A stretch of 64,000 nt of DNA from an uncultured Anaerolineae bacterium (GCA_937943625.1 CALEAD010000002.1:1-64000), one strand, 5' to 3'. Positions 31,496 to 41,563 are shown, numbered from the stretch's first letter. The notes: a model not told the origin generated them from the letters alone. Program-made: numbers and translations.

Positions 31496-33703
31496 TTAAG
31501 AAAAATCATACCCCTTTGGCGTCCCATCCGGCAGGCAACGCACGGCAAACACATTCGTTATTGCCTGAATCTGGTGCAAAATACGCACCAATTGGCGCGG
31601 CCGTACTACCTCTGCCCCCAAAATGACATGCTTTTCCCCCTTACGTGAGGGAATGCGCGTATTGATAAAGGCGATGTTAATCTGCTCCTCCTGCATCAGC
31701 CGCGTAATGTCGTAGAGCAACCCTGGCCTATCGAACACATCTACCTGGATCGTTACCAGGCGCGCCTGGCGCGTACCACACTTCCCCCAACCGAGCTTCA
31801 AAATGCGCCCAGAAAGACGATTGGTCCGCAACCCAGGACACGTCTCTTTGTGCACGGTCACGCCGCCATCGGCGCGCACAAAACCAACAATGGTGTCCCC
31901 AGGACGCGCATTACAGGTGCCACAAAGACGCAATTTGCGCATTTGCGCATTCACAATGGTGTACTGCTCGCCGGTGCTGGTGTAGACGACGTTGTCCAGG
32001 TTATGGGCCGGGCTACGATCCCAGTTGCGCTCTAAGACAGTTGTGGCAACGGCCGTTAGCAGCAAATCCGCGCGCCCAATATCATGGTACAAATCCATCG
32101 TGTACTCATACTTAAAAGCGGCAGCAATCTCCGCGTGTGGGTAATCAGGCAAGCCCAGCATCTCCAGCTCCGCGGCCAGCAAACGCTGCCCCTGGAGCAT
32201 CGCCTTTTGCACCGGCAGGCGGCGGAACCAGCGCCGCGCATGCGAGCGCGCATAATTGGTAGCAATGTAACCCAAATCTTCATCCAGCCACGCTCGCTGC
32301 GGCTCGGCGCGCACGCTCTTGATAATCTGTACGCGGTCACCATCCTGCAACGGCTTATTCAGCGGATATAGCTGATTATTAACGTGCGCCGCGTAACATT
32401 GATTGCCCAGCCCGGTGTGAATGGCATAAGCAAAGTCAATCGCCGTTGCTCCCTGGCGCAAGTCTACCGGGTCCCCCTGCGGCGTGTACACACGAATCTG
32501 TTTGCGAAAGACATCCTCTACCACCCCCTTTACACCAGCGCCCGGATCTTGCGACTCCACGCGGATATTCTCGGTGATATTGGCTAAAAAGGAATCCACC
32601 CGCTTCGCAATTCCCTCCGTCCACAACGGCGTGCCCGCATACAACCAGCGCGCCAGCACGCCAATTTCCGACACCTGGTTCATCTCCACGGTGCGAATAC
32701 GTAGCTTCACATGCTGGCCGTCAGAATATACCACCGTCGTATGCAGCGAACGGTACAAATTCTCCCTGGGCACGGCAATATAATCATCAAACCAGCCAGG
32801 GACCGGTTTCCACAGCTGGTGCAGGTGCCCCAACGCCAGGTAACAAGAGGGCCAGTCATCCAGCAGGACGATGAGGCGAACGGTTCTGTCCGCCTCATCG
32901 TAAGAAACCCCGCGCGCGGTCAAATCCTGGTAGACCGTATAAACATTCTCTGGCGCCAGGAGCACATCCCGCACATCCAGGTTTGCCTGCAACAAACAGG
33001 CAAAAATCTCGGCGCTGATGCGCTTGAAGATTCCCTGCTGCTCCTGAATCATCTGCTCGCGCTGCGCCGTAATGGTGCGGTATGCCGGCTCATCGAGCAC
33101 CTCCAGCGCCAGGGATTCAAGTTCGTTTTTCACGCACCAAATACCCAGGCGATTAGCCAGTGGGGCATAGACGTTCAGTGTTTCTTTTGCTTTCTGGCGC
33201 TGCTTACGCTCCGGCATCGCCTTGATGGTGCGCATATTGTGCAGGCGATCAAACAGCTTCACAATCACCGTGCGCACGTCAGTGGTCATGACGTCGAACA
33301 GTTTGCCCAGGCTGGCGTTTTGCAGCTCCTCAGGCGTAAGTGTGCGCCCTTTGGCCACCTCTTGGGTTACATCTTTCAGCTTGGTGACCCCATCTACCAA
33401 CAACGCGACTTCGTTGCCAAACTGACGGCGAATATCGGCAATGGAAACGCGCGTATCTTCGGCGATGTCATGCAGCAACGCGGCGGCCAGGGCTGGCGCA
33501 TCGAGGTGATACTCGGCCAGGTAATAAGCCACAGTTAGGGGGTGCGTAAAAAAAAGCTCGCCGGACTGACGGCGCTGATCACCGTGTTCGCGACGAGCAA
33601 AAGCAAACGCTTCCTGAACGCATTGTCGCTGCTCTGCAGGAAGGTAACTATTGATTTTCTTAAAGAACTCAGTTGCATCGGTGACGATGCGTGTGTTACT
33701 CAT
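31496..33703 (-). CDS. RelA/SpoT homologue with intact hydrolase, degenerate synthetase
   Basis: 735 residues: HD hydrolase, synthetase, TGS, zinc-finger-like and ACT domains. Hydrolase residues are intact (H54, H78-D79, E82-D83, FDRLHNM). In the synthetase, the usual RFKDYIA reads GWFDDYIA (about 303), EIQIRT reads KLRIRT (about 332), losing the catalytic Glu, and AAHW reads LARW. (p)ppGpp synthesis is therefore doubtful, while hydrolysis looks possible. TGS (VYTPQGDPVDL) and ACT (DRPGLLYDITRLM) are present. It overlaps the upstream regulator stop by TAATG. Confidence 0.88.
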   Translation of the reverse strand: MSNTRIVTDATEFFKKINSYLPAEQRQCVQEAFAFARREHGDQRRQSGELFFTHPLTVAYYLAEYHLDAPALAAALLHDIAEDTRVSIADIRRQFGNEVALLVDGVTKLKDVTQEVAKGRTLTPEELQNASLGKLFDVMTTDVRTVIVKLFDRLHNMRTIKAMPERKQRQKAKETLNVYAPLANRLGIWCVKNELESLALEVLDEPAYRTITAQREQMIQEQQGIFKRISAEIFACLLQANLDVRDVLLAPENVYTVYQDLTARGVSYDEADRTVRLIVLLDDWPSCYLALGHLHQLWKPVPGWFDDYIAVPRENLYRSLHTTVVYSDGQHVKLRIRTVEMNQVSEIGVLARWLYAGTPLWTEGIAKRVDSFLANITENIRVESQDPGAGVKGVVEDVFRKQIRVYTPQGDPVDLRQGATAIDFAYAIHTGLGNQCYAAHVNNQLYPLNKPLQDGDRVQIIKSVRAEPQRAWLDEDLGYIATNYARSHARRWFRRLPVQKAMLQGQRLLAAELEMLGLPDYPHAEIAAAFKYEYTMDLYHDIGRADLLLTAVATTVLERNWDRSPAHNLDNVVYTSTGEQYTIVNAQMRKLRLCGTCNARPGDTIVGFVRADGGVTVHKETCPGLRTNRLSGRILKLGWGKCGTRQARLVTIQVDVFDRPGLLYDITRLMQEEQINIAFINTRIPSRKGEKHVILGAEVVRPRQLVRILHQIQAITNVFAVRCLPDGTPKGYDFS

Positions 33704-34455
33704 TATGGTTGTTGCTTTGCTTTGAAATCAGTAAACCGATACCCGACACCCCGCTCGGTGAGGATGTACTTGGGATTGGCAGGGTCGGGTTCGATTTTTT
33801 TGCGTAAGTAGTTTATGTAAAGCCGCAAATAGTGGGTCTCTTCGCGATATTCATATCCCCACACTTTTGCCAGGAGTGTGTCGTGTGGAATTACCCAGCC
33901 TGCATTCTGCACCAGATGGTTTAACAGACGATACTCGGTAGGGCGAAGGTCAATGCGCGTTCCGTTGACGATAACCTGATGGCGGTTGAAGTCTATGGAA
34001 AGGTAATCATCTATAACCAGGACTGTACGGGGCGGGGGAGATGGCCAATCGGCACGGCGCAACACGGCCGTTACGCGGCTGATCAATTCTCGCGGGCTAA
34101 ACGGCTTCGTCACATAATCATCGGCGCCCAGATCCAAGCCACGAATGCGATCCTCCTCATCCCCCTTGACGGTGAGCAAAATAACTGGAACGGTAGAAAT
34201 TTCGCGCAGCAGGCGCAGCGTTTCAAAGCCGTCCATCTCTGGCATCATCACATCCATCACCACCAGGTCAGGGGTGTGTTGGCGAATCTGCTCCAGGGCG
34301 CGCAGCCCATTTTCGGCCTCTATCACCTGGTAACCTTCCAGTTCCATATTCATGCGGATGAAGCGACGCATGCGTGCTTCATCATCCACAATGAGAATCA
34401 GGCGCGGGGCAGTCATTTCCAGCGAAGGTGGAATTTTCTCAACCATTGCGCCCAT
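33703..34455 (-). CDS. OmpR/PhoB-type response regulator
   Basis: 250 residues. Receiver with VDDEARMRR, phosphoacceptor in [13 protein letters not shown], and VTKPFSP; then a winged helix ([17 protein letters not shown] ... [17 protein letters not shown] ... RGVGYRF). No histidine kinase gene is adjacent. Start 34455 is chosen because its ATG overlaps the upstream small gene's TAA. Its own stop overlaps the RSH ATG, so the three genes are co-translated. It may control stress genes in concert with (p)ppGpp turnover. Confidence 0.92.
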   Translation of the reverse strand: MGAMVEKIPPSLEMTAPRLILIVDDEARMRRFIRMNMELEGYQVIEAENGLRALEQIRQHTPDLVVMDVMMPEMDGFETLRLLREISTVPVILLTVKGDEEDRIRGLDLGADDYVTKPFSPRELISRVTAVLRRADWPSPPPRTVLVIDDYLSIDFNRHQVIVNGTRIDLRPTEYRLLNHLVQNAGWVIPHDTLLAKVWGYEYREETHYLRLYINYLRKKIEPDPANPKYILTERGVGYRFTDFKAKQQP

Positions 34456-34694
34456 TATTCCCGCACAAAGCCAACCACTTCTTCGATTTCTGCGGCCGCC
34501 ATTACCTGGATGAAGTTGATGCGGTGAATGGGAAAAATGACGGTAGATACATCCTCGTCCAGATAGTGGACATCTGTACCATCGCGTCGCCGTGGATTGT
34601 GGACAATAATGAGTTGTGCGCTGGGGTCTGGTAGTTCATCTACTTCACACACCACCGCATCTTCGTTATTCACATGCACAATAATCGTTTGCAT
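34455..34694 (-). CDS. Small hypothetical protein, first gene of RSH operon
   Basis: 79 residues, acidic, no membrane segment or known motif ([21 protein letters not shown]). Beta-strands and a hydrophobic core are suggested. TAATG overlap with the regulator gene implies coupled translation. Function unknown. It may modulate the regulator. Confidence 0.6.
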   Translation of the reverse strand: MQTIIVHVNNEDAVVCEVDELPDPSAQLIIVHNPRRRDGTDVHYLDEDVSTVIFPIHRINFIQVMAAAEIEEVVGFVRE

Positions 34695-34784
34695 CTTATT
34701 TGCCTCACAAGCAGGCCCGCAGGTAAATGTGCCAGGCGATAAAAATTTTAGGCATGATTCAAGCGGACTTTACAATTTGACCAC

Positions 34785-34905
34785 CGGCTACCGACCGCCG
34801 ACCGCGATTTTGCCAGTGATAGGCGGTCTGTGGTCGGCAGTCATTCTCAAGGGAGAGTTCACCGGCAACCGCCGACCACCCTGAATGGAAACCGTAGCGC
34901 GGTTT
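34785..34905 (+). repeat. Decayed family A repeat
   Basis: Contains CGACCGCCGACCG, GGCGGTCTGTGGTCGGCAGTC, ATTCTCAAGGGAGAG and a second GCAACCGCCGACCACC. It points along + while neighbouring genes are on minus, and no convincing start follows. GTAGCGCGGTTTTTCAAACC adds a hairpin. Confidence 0.5.
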
Positions 34906-34979
34906 TTCAAACCGCGTATCGAACTGGAAGTTCGATTTACGAAGGAGAATTTGCGTTTCACGAGTACATCAACGATAGG

Positions 34980-35498
34980 CTATCCCATGTCAAAGAAGAA
35001 GTGTACCAGCAAATCTCCAAATAATACTTCATCCCCGTTTGTAAGCAAGTAGGGCTGGTGAGCCATCAACCGGTAATTATTGAGGTAAGTACCGTTGGTG
35101 CTGTCCAGGTCAATCAGTGCCACCCCCTGGGAGGTTAACTGCAACATGGCGTGCAGCCGCGAGACCCCGTGAGCGGCGGCATCGAAAGGGGAAAGGTCCA
35201 TTTCAGGGGTCGTGTCGGGGTCGTCTGTAGCGCGCCCGATGCGAATTTCTTGCCTCAATTCTAGCTGGAGACGTCTGCGGCTGCCAGGAATAAACGCGAT
35301 AATCGGCTTGCCAGAAACAGCAGGTGGCAGTTTGGTACCCTCCTCAATCATAGGTGGGGGGGGAGGCAAACGGCCGTGTTGCACAAACGGTAGTTGCGAC
35401 GTATTAACCGCCGCTGTCTGGATCAAAAAACAGCCACATTCGGTACAAAAAAGCGTGCCCTCATATTGCGAGGCGCCACATTCAGGGCATTTAATCAT
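34980..35498 (-). CDS. Zinc-ribbon plus FHA-domain protein
   Basis: 172 residues. N-terminal zinc ribbon CPECG ... CTECG (about residues 4-25), a Pro-rich linker (LPPPPPMI), and a C-terminal FHA domain (IRIGRATDDPDTTPEMDLSPFDAAAHGVSRLHAML ... LIDLDSTNGTYLN). FHA domains bind phosphothreonine. The neighbouring Ser/Thr kinase and PP2C phosphatase suggest a phospho-dependent complex. Its ATG overlaps the stop of the J-vWA gene by 8 nt. Confidence 0.85.
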   Translation of the reverse strand: MIKCPECGASQYEGTLFCTECGCFLIQTAAVNTSQLPFVQHGRLPPPPPMIEEGTKLPPAVSGKPIIAFIPGSRRRLQLELRQEIRIGRATDDPDTTPEMDLSPFDAAAHGVSRLHAMLQLTSQGVALIDLDSTNGTYLNNYRLMAHQPYLLTNGDEVLFGDLLVHFFFDMG

Positions 35499-36975
35499 TA
35501 AAAAGATCCTCGGGGTCACTTAACATAAGGGCCATTGTTTGACTGAGCAATGTGCGCGTGCCAAACTTTAATGCCTTGCGCCCCTCCCCAGATAGGTCTT
35601 GTAGGCTGGCCAGACGCTCCGCTTCCACCTGCGCCTGATGAGCCAGTTTGGTCTGTCCTAACTCAAAAAAGCGCGTACTCAGGTGCTGCATGCGTCGCGT
35701 CGCCATCTCTACGTTACCGCGTTCTATGTCTTCCCACACTTTCTCATTCAGACGATACATGCTCAACATGCGTACTGCTTTCAAGAGTGCCTCTGGTGGT
35801 TCCTCTGGTAGCGGGTTGGCCAAAACGAACAAGGAGAGGTCTTGCTTAAAGGTTTGCGGCGTGTTGCCCATGGCAGGAATTTCCGCGCTCAAGTTCACCG
35901 GAAGGGTGATGCGATTTTCTACCAGTTGTGGTTCTAAACCAAGCTCAAGCAGAAAAGAAAGTGGCCGACGACCTTCGATGTTACCCAGTTTGATCTCTCT
36001 GGCATCTATGGCAAGGGGCTGGGCATAGGGGGTCATCTTGAAGCCGTAGCGGACAAAGATGCTTTCGGGAAAGTTGAGCAGCAGGCGGATATCCTGAGCA
36101 TAAATAGAGCCTAACCCTTTAATACAACCGTCGAGATGTTTGATAATCTCTTCTGGCTGGTCTATATAGCCAGACCGTCCCCCAGAAGGGGTAACCAGGC
36201 GATCCAGGAATTGATCGTTCCATTCGTGGCCAATGCCAAAAGCAGTAATGCCGATGCCCTGGGCGGCCGTTTCTCTGGCAAGCTGCAAGCACAACCCTTC
36301 GTCCCCATACGTGTGGCCATCAGTCAAGAGGATGAGGTGGTTCAGGTAGCGACTGAGGGGTAAGCGGCGCATCTCCGCTACGCCAGCTTGCAAGCCCTGG
36401 TAGATTTCTGTGCCGCCAGAGGTCCTCATCCCTTTCACGCGCGCTAATATGCGGCTTTTTTCCTGCACTGTCCCTGCGGGAACCAGCACCTGAGCGCGGT
36501 CGCTAAAGCCCACAATGGAGATCACGTCATCTGGACCTAGTTTGTCCAATACCTTTTCTACAGCCTCCTGTACGCGATTCAGGCGCGCGCCGCGCATAGA
36601 AGTGCTGTGGTCCAGTACCAGGCATAAATTGAGCGGTAGGTGGGCATCCTCTTGCTGTTGCGGTGGGCGTACTTCCACCATCAGGTAAAGAACCTGGGGT
36701 GTTTTCATCAGCCCCACCCTGGTGCGGCTAAGCATGGCGTTCAGGCTTAAAGCGGACGTAGAAGATGTCTCTTGCAGCAACGAATCGTACAAAGCGCGCC
36801 GGCTCGGATCGCTAAGCACTTCGTAAGCGTAGGACAGCTGCTGCAAAGAAACGCCAGCCGCCCCCCCTTTTTGCTGCGCCAACCGCAGCCTGGCAAACGC
36901 CCGGTGAATCTCTTCCGCCGAGGCGTCTGTCTTTACCCCCAGAAGGGCGTAGTAATCGGGCGGCTCACCACTCAT
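35491..36975 (-). CDS. J-like domain plus von Willebrand factor A protein
   Basis: 494 residues. The first 70 form a DnaJ-like helical domain (DYYALLGVKTDASAEEIHRAF ... LSYAYEVLSDPSRRALYDSLL), but the HPD signature is replaced by LAQQKGG, so Hsp70 stimulation is unlikely. Residues 115-300 form a vWA domain with intact MIDAS D122-H-S124-T-S126 (LVLDHSTSMRGARL). The rest is a beta-sandwich and helical tail. In the same operon as FHA, PP2C and kinase genes; it probably binds metal-dependently to a partner. Confidence 0.85.
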   Translation of the reverse strand: MSGEPPDYYALLGVKTDASAEEIHRAFARLRLAQQKGGAAGVSLQQLSYAYEVLSDPSRRALYDSLLQETSSTSALSLNAMLSRTRVGLMKTPQVLYLMVEVRPPQQQEDAHLPLNLCLVLDHSTSMRGARLNRVQEAVEKVLDKLGPDDVISIVGFSDRAQVLVPAGTVQEKSRILARVKGMRTSGGTEIYQGLQAGVAEMRRLPLSRYLNHLILLTDGHTYGDEGLCLQLARETAAQGIGITAFGIGHEWNDQFLDRLVTPSGGRSGYIDQPEEIIKHLDGCIKGLGSIYAQDIRLLLNFPESIFVRYGFKMTPYAQPLAIDAREIKLGNIEGRRPLSFLLELGLEPQLVENRITLPVNLSAEIPAMGNTPQTFKQDLSLFVLANPLPEEPPEALLKAVRMLSMYRLNEKVWEDIERGNVEMATRRMQHLSTRFFELGQTKLAHQAQVEAERLASLQDLSGEGRKALKFGTRTLLSQTMALMLSDPEDLFND

Positions 36976-36987
36976 TTCTCACATTCA

Positions 36988-38064
36988 CTATCCTAAGTGA
37001 AAATCTACCACAATCGCGGTAATGTTATCATACCCGCCGGCCTCCATCGCTGCGTTCAGCAAATCAGCGGCTATCGCGTCCGGCGATTTATCTTGTTTCA
37101 TGATCATGGCAATCTCGTATTCAGGAATGAGACCACTCACACCGTCTGTGCAAAGCAGCAGCTTGCCCTTAGCAGGCAACCTTCTGGTATATGTATCTAT
37201 GCTCAGCTCCTCTCCCTGGCCTACGGCGCGCAATAAAATGTGACGATATTGATAGTAAGACGCTTCCTCGGCTGTAAGCTGTCCCACATCTTGCAGCCGC
37301 TGTACCAGAGAATGGTCAGTGGTCACTTTTTCTAGCTTATCATCATGCCAGATGTAAAGCCGGGTGTCTCCTACGTGTGAGACGTACAGACGGCTGCCTA
37401 AAACCAGTCCCACCGTCAGGGTTGTGCCGCTGTCGGATTCTTCCATGGGATCATACAAGGCACGATGGGCCAAAGCGATGGCCTCTTCCATCACTTCTTG
37501 AATAGGCCGCTGCATGCCCAGTCCCCCTTCAATTTGTAGCATGGGCAGGTAGATGCGGTCAATCAGGTGCATGGCGGCTATGCGAGAGGCGGTTTTGCTG
37601 GCTATGTGTCCGTTTTGGTGCCCACCCATGCCATCTGCCACAATGTATAGACCAAATGGAAGGAGGGGAAAGTGGCCGCCAGATTCTGATGTGAAAACGA
37701 GGCAGGCATCCTCGTTGCGCTCACGCACGGCACCAACAGCACAGCGCTTGCCCACACTCATGCCCTGTTCCCCGGTTTTGCTGGCTTTTGCCTGGCGGGA
37801 AAGCTGTAATAAGGGATTATCTGTTTCAGGTGATGGTTCGAGTACGGCCGTTTCCACGGATGCCGAATTGCGCGGACGCAGTTCACCCGTGTCGACGGTT
37901 CGTTCATTCCAATCCTCTCTTTGAGCAGGTACATGCTCCTGTTCAGCCGAGAGCAATTCAGCCTCTTGGGAAGAATAGGGTGGCAGCACGGGCATCAATT
38001 CCTCCGTCTCTGGGTCTGTATTTTCACTTTGCTTGTCTGCCAATCCGTTCATTATTTCGTCCAT
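36988..38064 (-). CDS. PP2C-type protein phosphatase
   Basis: 358 residues from ATG 38064. A disordered acidic N-terminus (1-110) is followed by PP2C motifs: GAVRERNEDACLV, YIVADGMGGHQNGHIAS, SGTTLTVGLVLGSRLYVSHVGDTRLY, LLLCTDGVSGLI and GGYDNITAIVVDF, with metal-binding Asp in ADGMGG, CTDG and YDN. It should remove phosphate from Ser/Thr in opposition to the kinase upstream. Regulated by gene order, probably one transcript. Confidence 0.92.
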   Translation of the reverse strand: MDEIMNGLADKQSENTDPETEELMPVLPPYSSQEAELLSAEQEHVPAQREDWNERTVDTGELRPRNSASVETAVLEPSPETDNPLLQLSRQAKASKTGEQGMSVGKRCAVGAVRERNEDACLVFTSESGGHFPLLPFGLYIVADGMGGHQNGHIASKTASRIAAMHLIDRIYLPMLQIEGGLGMQRPIQEVMEEAIALAHRALYDPMEESDSGTTLTVGLVLGSRLYVSHVGDTRLYIWHDDKLEKVTTDHSLVQRLQDVGQLTAEEASYYQYRHILLRAVGQGEELSIDTYTRRLPAKGKLLLCTDGVSGLIPEYEIAMIMKQDKSPDAIAADLLNAAMEAGGYDNITAIVVDFHLG

Positions 38065-38139
38065 ACTCACGTTTCTGTAATTTACTCGGTATCCGGGTTG
38101 GCGAGTCAGACAGGCAACCCACAAACTGCCAAAACAGGC

Positions 38140-40113
38140 TTACACTGAAAACGCATACAGGTGATGGTCAGCGGAACCAATGTAAAGCAAATCATTACTT
38201 ATCACGGGCGAGGAAATAACGGCCCCACCTGTTTCATACTCCCACCGCAGCTCACCGCGCTTAGTCCCCAAGCAGTACACCTTTTTATTCGCGCAGCCAA
38301 AGTAAACCGCATCGCGCCAGACGGCCGGGGAAGAAGCAATCTGCCCGTTGGTATCAAAAGACCAAACCTGACGGCCGCTATCCAGGTCTATGGCATACAG
38401 GCTGCCATCCGAAGAGCCGATAAAGACGGTGTAATCATGAATGCAGGGGGAAGAGACAATGGGACGACGCGTGCGGAAGCGCCAAACGGCCCAGCCTGTT
38501 CCCGCATCCAGGGCATAGACTGTGTTATCCATACAGCCAACCACGAGCAGGTCATCCTGCACAATGGGCGAAGATGTCACGGCGCGCTTGGCCTGAAACT
38601 GCCATTTTATCTTACCAGTGGCAAGTTCCAAACAATAAACGTACCCCCCCTCTGTGCCCAAAAAAACGTAGTCTTCGCTCACAAAAGGGGTGGAGCGAAC
38701 GGCGCTAAAGGCGTTTTGCCGCCAAATTTCTTTGCTGGTGTTGACGTTGACGGCGTACACATAGCCATCGTCCGAACCGAAAAAGGCGTGATCGAACCGC
38801 ACCACGGGTGAGGAATAGACGGCGCCTTTGGTGGCATAGCGCCAGTTCATACGGCCGTTCTGCGCGCTCAAACTGTATAGATGCGAATCGGCCGAGCCCA
38901 CAAAAACGGCGTCGCCATACACATAGGGGGATGAGCCGAGCCCATCGGAGGTAGGGTATTTCCAGATAAATTCGCCGTTGCCGGCCGACAAGGCGTAAAG
39001 GTTGTTATCATAGGCGCTGACAAACACCATGCCATGCGCTACGGCCGCTTTCGAGCGAATTTCATCCTCACACCTAAAGGCCCAGACCGGCTTTACCACA
39101 TTCACCGCGCGTGCTCTGTCTACCTGCGCCGGTGTGGGCGTGATCGTATCCCGCAGCGCTGGCGGCATGGCCGCCAGCACTGCTGCTTCCACGTCCATGG
39201 GGCCAGAAAACAGCGCTGCCTGTGCCTCTGCTTTCATCAAAGTTGCCAGCGCCTCTTTTAGCGCCTGTGCGTTGGGATACCGTTCTTTTGGATCATAGGC
39301 CAGGCAGCGCATGATGATGGCTTCAAATTCGGGCGAAATGCCAGGGTTGAATTTTTGGATCGGCCGTTCGGCAAAGGTAAAGGGGGGCTCTAGGCGTGGG
39401 TCTTTGCGTGTGAGCAGGTGGTGCATCGTCGCACCCAGCGCGTAAACGTCACCGGCCGGAGACGACTCGCCACGATACTGCTCTGGTGGGGAGTACCCCT
39501 CTGTGCCAATCATTGTGCCTTTGTTGCCCATCTCGAACAGTTTGGCAATGCCAAAATCAATCAGGCGGATATTTTGGAACTGGTCTAACATGGCGTTAGA
39601 CGGCTTCATATCCCGAAAGACGATGGGCTGTGGCTTCTGATTGTGCAGGTAAGCCAGGGCATCACTCAGCTGAAAGGCCCAGCTCAGCGCCGTTTCCTGA
39701 TCCAGCGGTTCTTTATTTTCTTCCAGCCAGTTCTGCAAATCCTTGCCGCGAATGAGTTCTAATACCAGGTAGCTGCGGTTCCCTTCGGTAAAGTAATCAG
39801 AAACGTCTGGAATGGCAGGATGATTCAGCATGGCCAACATGCTGGCTTCACGCTCAAATGATTTAATGGTCAGTTTGCGAATTTGGGGATCGGCGGCGGA
39901 AATGAGCATTTCTTTGATGGCACACAGCTTGGTCGCCTGGGGAAAACGCATGTCGCGCGCCTGATAGACAGAGCTAAAACCGCCTGCTCCTAAGGGGCCT
40001 ACAATCTGATACCGCTCTTGCAGCATATCACCTGGCTGCAAGCCGGAGCGGCTACGCAGTTTGGTCTGGCGGTCACGCTTGCGCTGCAACTGCCTGGTTG
40101 TTAATTGCCCCAT
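38140..40113 (-). CDS. Ser/Thr protein kinase fused to PQQ-type beta-propeller
   Basis: 657 residues. Hanks-type kinase (about 30-310): GAGGFSSVYQARD glycine loop, CAIKEM Lys, catalytic loop FRDMKPSN (His of HRD replaced by Phe), DFG in LIDFGIA and TEGYSPPEQY. Residues 340-657 hold eight blades of PQQ-like repeats (L-x-x-G-x-x-x-W). There is no membrane helix between them, so it is cytosolic; most kinase-propellers are membrane-anchored. The propeller probably senses or binds a partner. It is the first gene of the FHA/J-vWA/PP2C operon. Confidence 0.92.
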   Translation of the reverse strand: MGQLTTRQLQRKRDRQTKLRSRSGLQPGDMLQERYQIVGPLGAGGFSSVYQARDMRFPQATKLCAIKEMLISAADPQIRKLTIKSFEREASMLAMLNHPAIPDVSDYFTEGNRSYLVLELIRGKDLQNWLEENKEPLDQETALSWAFQLSDALAYLHNQKPQPIVFRDMKPSNAMLDQFQNIRLIDFGIAKLFEMGNKGTMIGTEGYSPPEQYRGESSPAGDVYALGATMHHLLTRKDPRLEPPFTFAERPIQKFNPGISPEFEAIIMRCLAYDPKERYPNAQALKEALATLMKAEAQAALFSGPMDVEAAVLAAMPPALRDTITPTPAQVDRARAVNVVKPVWAFRCEDEIRSKAAVAHGMVFVSAYDNNLYALSAGNGEFIWKYPTSDGLGSSPYVYGDAVFVGSADSHLYSLSAQNGRMNWRYATKGAVYSSPVVRFDHAFFGSDDGYVYAVNVNTSKEIWRQNAFSAVRSTPFVSEDYVFLGTEGGYVYCLELATGKIKWQFQAKRAVTSSPIVQDDLLVVGCMDNTVYALDAGTGWAVWRFRTRRPIVSSPCIHDYTVFIGSSDGSLYAIDLDSGRQVWSFDTNGQIASSPAVWRDAVYFGCANKKVYCLGTKRGELRWEYETGGAVISSPVISNDLLYIGSADHHLYAFSV

Positions 40114-40269
40114 GTGTTTTTTCCTGTGCCGTAACTAAAGGATACACAATATCCTACAGGCATTGATATTGCATTTGTTGATCTGTTCCAAAGAGAGTCC
40201 TGCAGGCCTGTATGGTTACGCCATGCTTTTATATTTAGGCACAATTATAAGTTGACCGGGGGAGAATAA

Positions 40270-41019
40270 TCAAGCAGTCCCCATGCAGCGCCAGATACGC
40301 TCACCGCCGACCTGGGCAATGTAGTTGGTTAGCTGTGCTTCCAGGTCAGCACGGCCGTTAAAAAAGCTACTGATCTGGGAAGCAAAGGCGGCAATGGCGG
40401 CTACACGTGCCGCTATGGCCTGAGGTGAAAGGGGGAACAGCTCTGCCTGCCAGTTACCTGTAGCCAGCACACGCATCAGGGCTTCTGGCTGCCGCGCATA
40501 GGGATAATCTTCGTAATACAACAGGTCGGGCGCAAAGCACGCTTCGGCGGCGGCACGCACCAGTTGATGATCCACGTGATTGCCTACACCCATCGGGCAA
40601 AAGCGGCGCTCACAGGGGGGCAGGGTGCGCAGTTGCGCAGTTAGCTGCGACAAAACGGCCGTATTCCCTTCATGCACCTGCCCAAACAGCGCCGCCTCGC
40701 TGGTGTAGAGATAGTCACCCGTTTCGGGATGCTGCCGGTAGATGCAGTCGGGAAATGCCCAATGCAGGTGCGCTGCGCCCAATATCGCGCAGGCGGCCAC
40801 GTCCTCGGCGCGGCGATGCGCCACAACCTCGGCCGCCAGTTCCCAGCGCGCGTGCAGACTGGCCGCAAAGGGGGAAATCTGTGGCACAGGTGGCTCACCC
40901 GCCATAATGGTCACGATCAGAATGCGCTGGCCCACGGCCGTTTGCGCAAAAATTTGCCCCCCGCAGGAAAGCGCCACATCATCTAAATGCGGCGAAAGGT
41001 AAATGGCATCGTATTGCAT
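40270..41019 (-). CDS. PIG-L / LmbE family deacetylase
   Basis: 249 residues. The zinc motif [13 protein letters not shown] near the start and [11 protein letters not shown] supply the His/Asp ligands. Family members remove acetyl groups from N-acetylglucosaminyl or similar lipid- or thiol-linked sugars (MshB, BshB, GlcNAc-PI deacetylase). The substrate is not clear. It is divergent from moaC, with a 60-bp shared gap. Confidence 0.88.
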   Translation of the reverse strand: MQYDAIYLSPHLDDVALSCGGQIFAQTAVGQRILIVTIMAGEPPVPQISPFAASLHARWELAAEVVAHRRAEDVAACAILGAAHLHWAFPDCIYRQHPETGDYLYTSEAALFGQVHEGNTAVLSQLTAQLRTLPPCERRFCPMGVGNHVDHQLVRAAAEACFAPDLLYYEDYPYARQPEALMRVLATGNWQAELFPLSPQAIAARVAAIAAFASQISSFFNGRADLEAQLTNYIAQVGGERIWRCMGTA

Positions 41020-41079
41020 GGCACCCTTTTGCTGAAGCGTTTGTTTCGCTCATTCACTTTGCCCTATAATAGCACACGT

Positions 41080-41562
41080 ATGAGCAAACAGTTGACACAC
41101 CTGGACGAAAGCGGGCAGGCCAGAATGGTGAATGTGGGACACAAGCCGCCCACAGAGCGCACCGCTGTAGCACGCGGGCGCGTGCAGATGCAGCCAGAAA
41201 CGCTGCAACTTATTCTGGCCGGCAATCTAAAAAAGGGAGATGTGCTGGGCGTGGCGCAACTGGCCGGCATCATGGCCGCCAAGCGCACCAGCGACCTCAT
41301 CCCCTTGTGCCACCCGCTCCCCCTGCACCACGTAGAAGTGACCTGTACGCCCAACCTGGCAAAAAATTGCATTGAGATCGAGGCAACCGTGCGCGTACGC
41401 GGCCGTACCGGGGTAGAAATGGAGGCGCTTACGGCCGTTTCCCTTGCCGCCCTCACCATCTACGACATGGCCAAAGCTGTAGACCGCACCATGCGCATCA
41501 CCGACATCCATCTATACGCCAAGTCCGGCGGCCAAAGTGGAGATTTTCAGACAGAAATATAA
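41080..41562 (+). CDS. moaC: Cyclic pyranopterin monophosphate synthase MoaC
   Basis: 160 residues. [17 protein letters not shown], the lid helix [45 protein letters not shown] and a C-terminal KSGGQSG. It rearranges the 3',8-cyclo-GTP product of MoaA to cPMP for molybdenum cofactor. It is followed after one base by the moaD-moaE fusion. No moaA lies in the window. Confidence 0.96.
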   Translation: MSKQLTHLDESGQARMVNVGHKPPTERTAVARGRVQMQPETLQLILAGNLKKGDVLGVAQLAGIMAAKRTSDLIPLCHPLPLHHVEVTCTPNLAKNCIEIEATVRVRGRTGVEMEALTAVSLAALTIYDMAKAVDRTMRITDIHLYAKSGGQSGDFQTEI

Positions 41563-41563
41563 A

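Noticed and set aside
34830-35024. 64-residue open frame on +
   Set aside because: Spans a decayed repeat and a hairpin; no RBS-linked conserved protein pattern.
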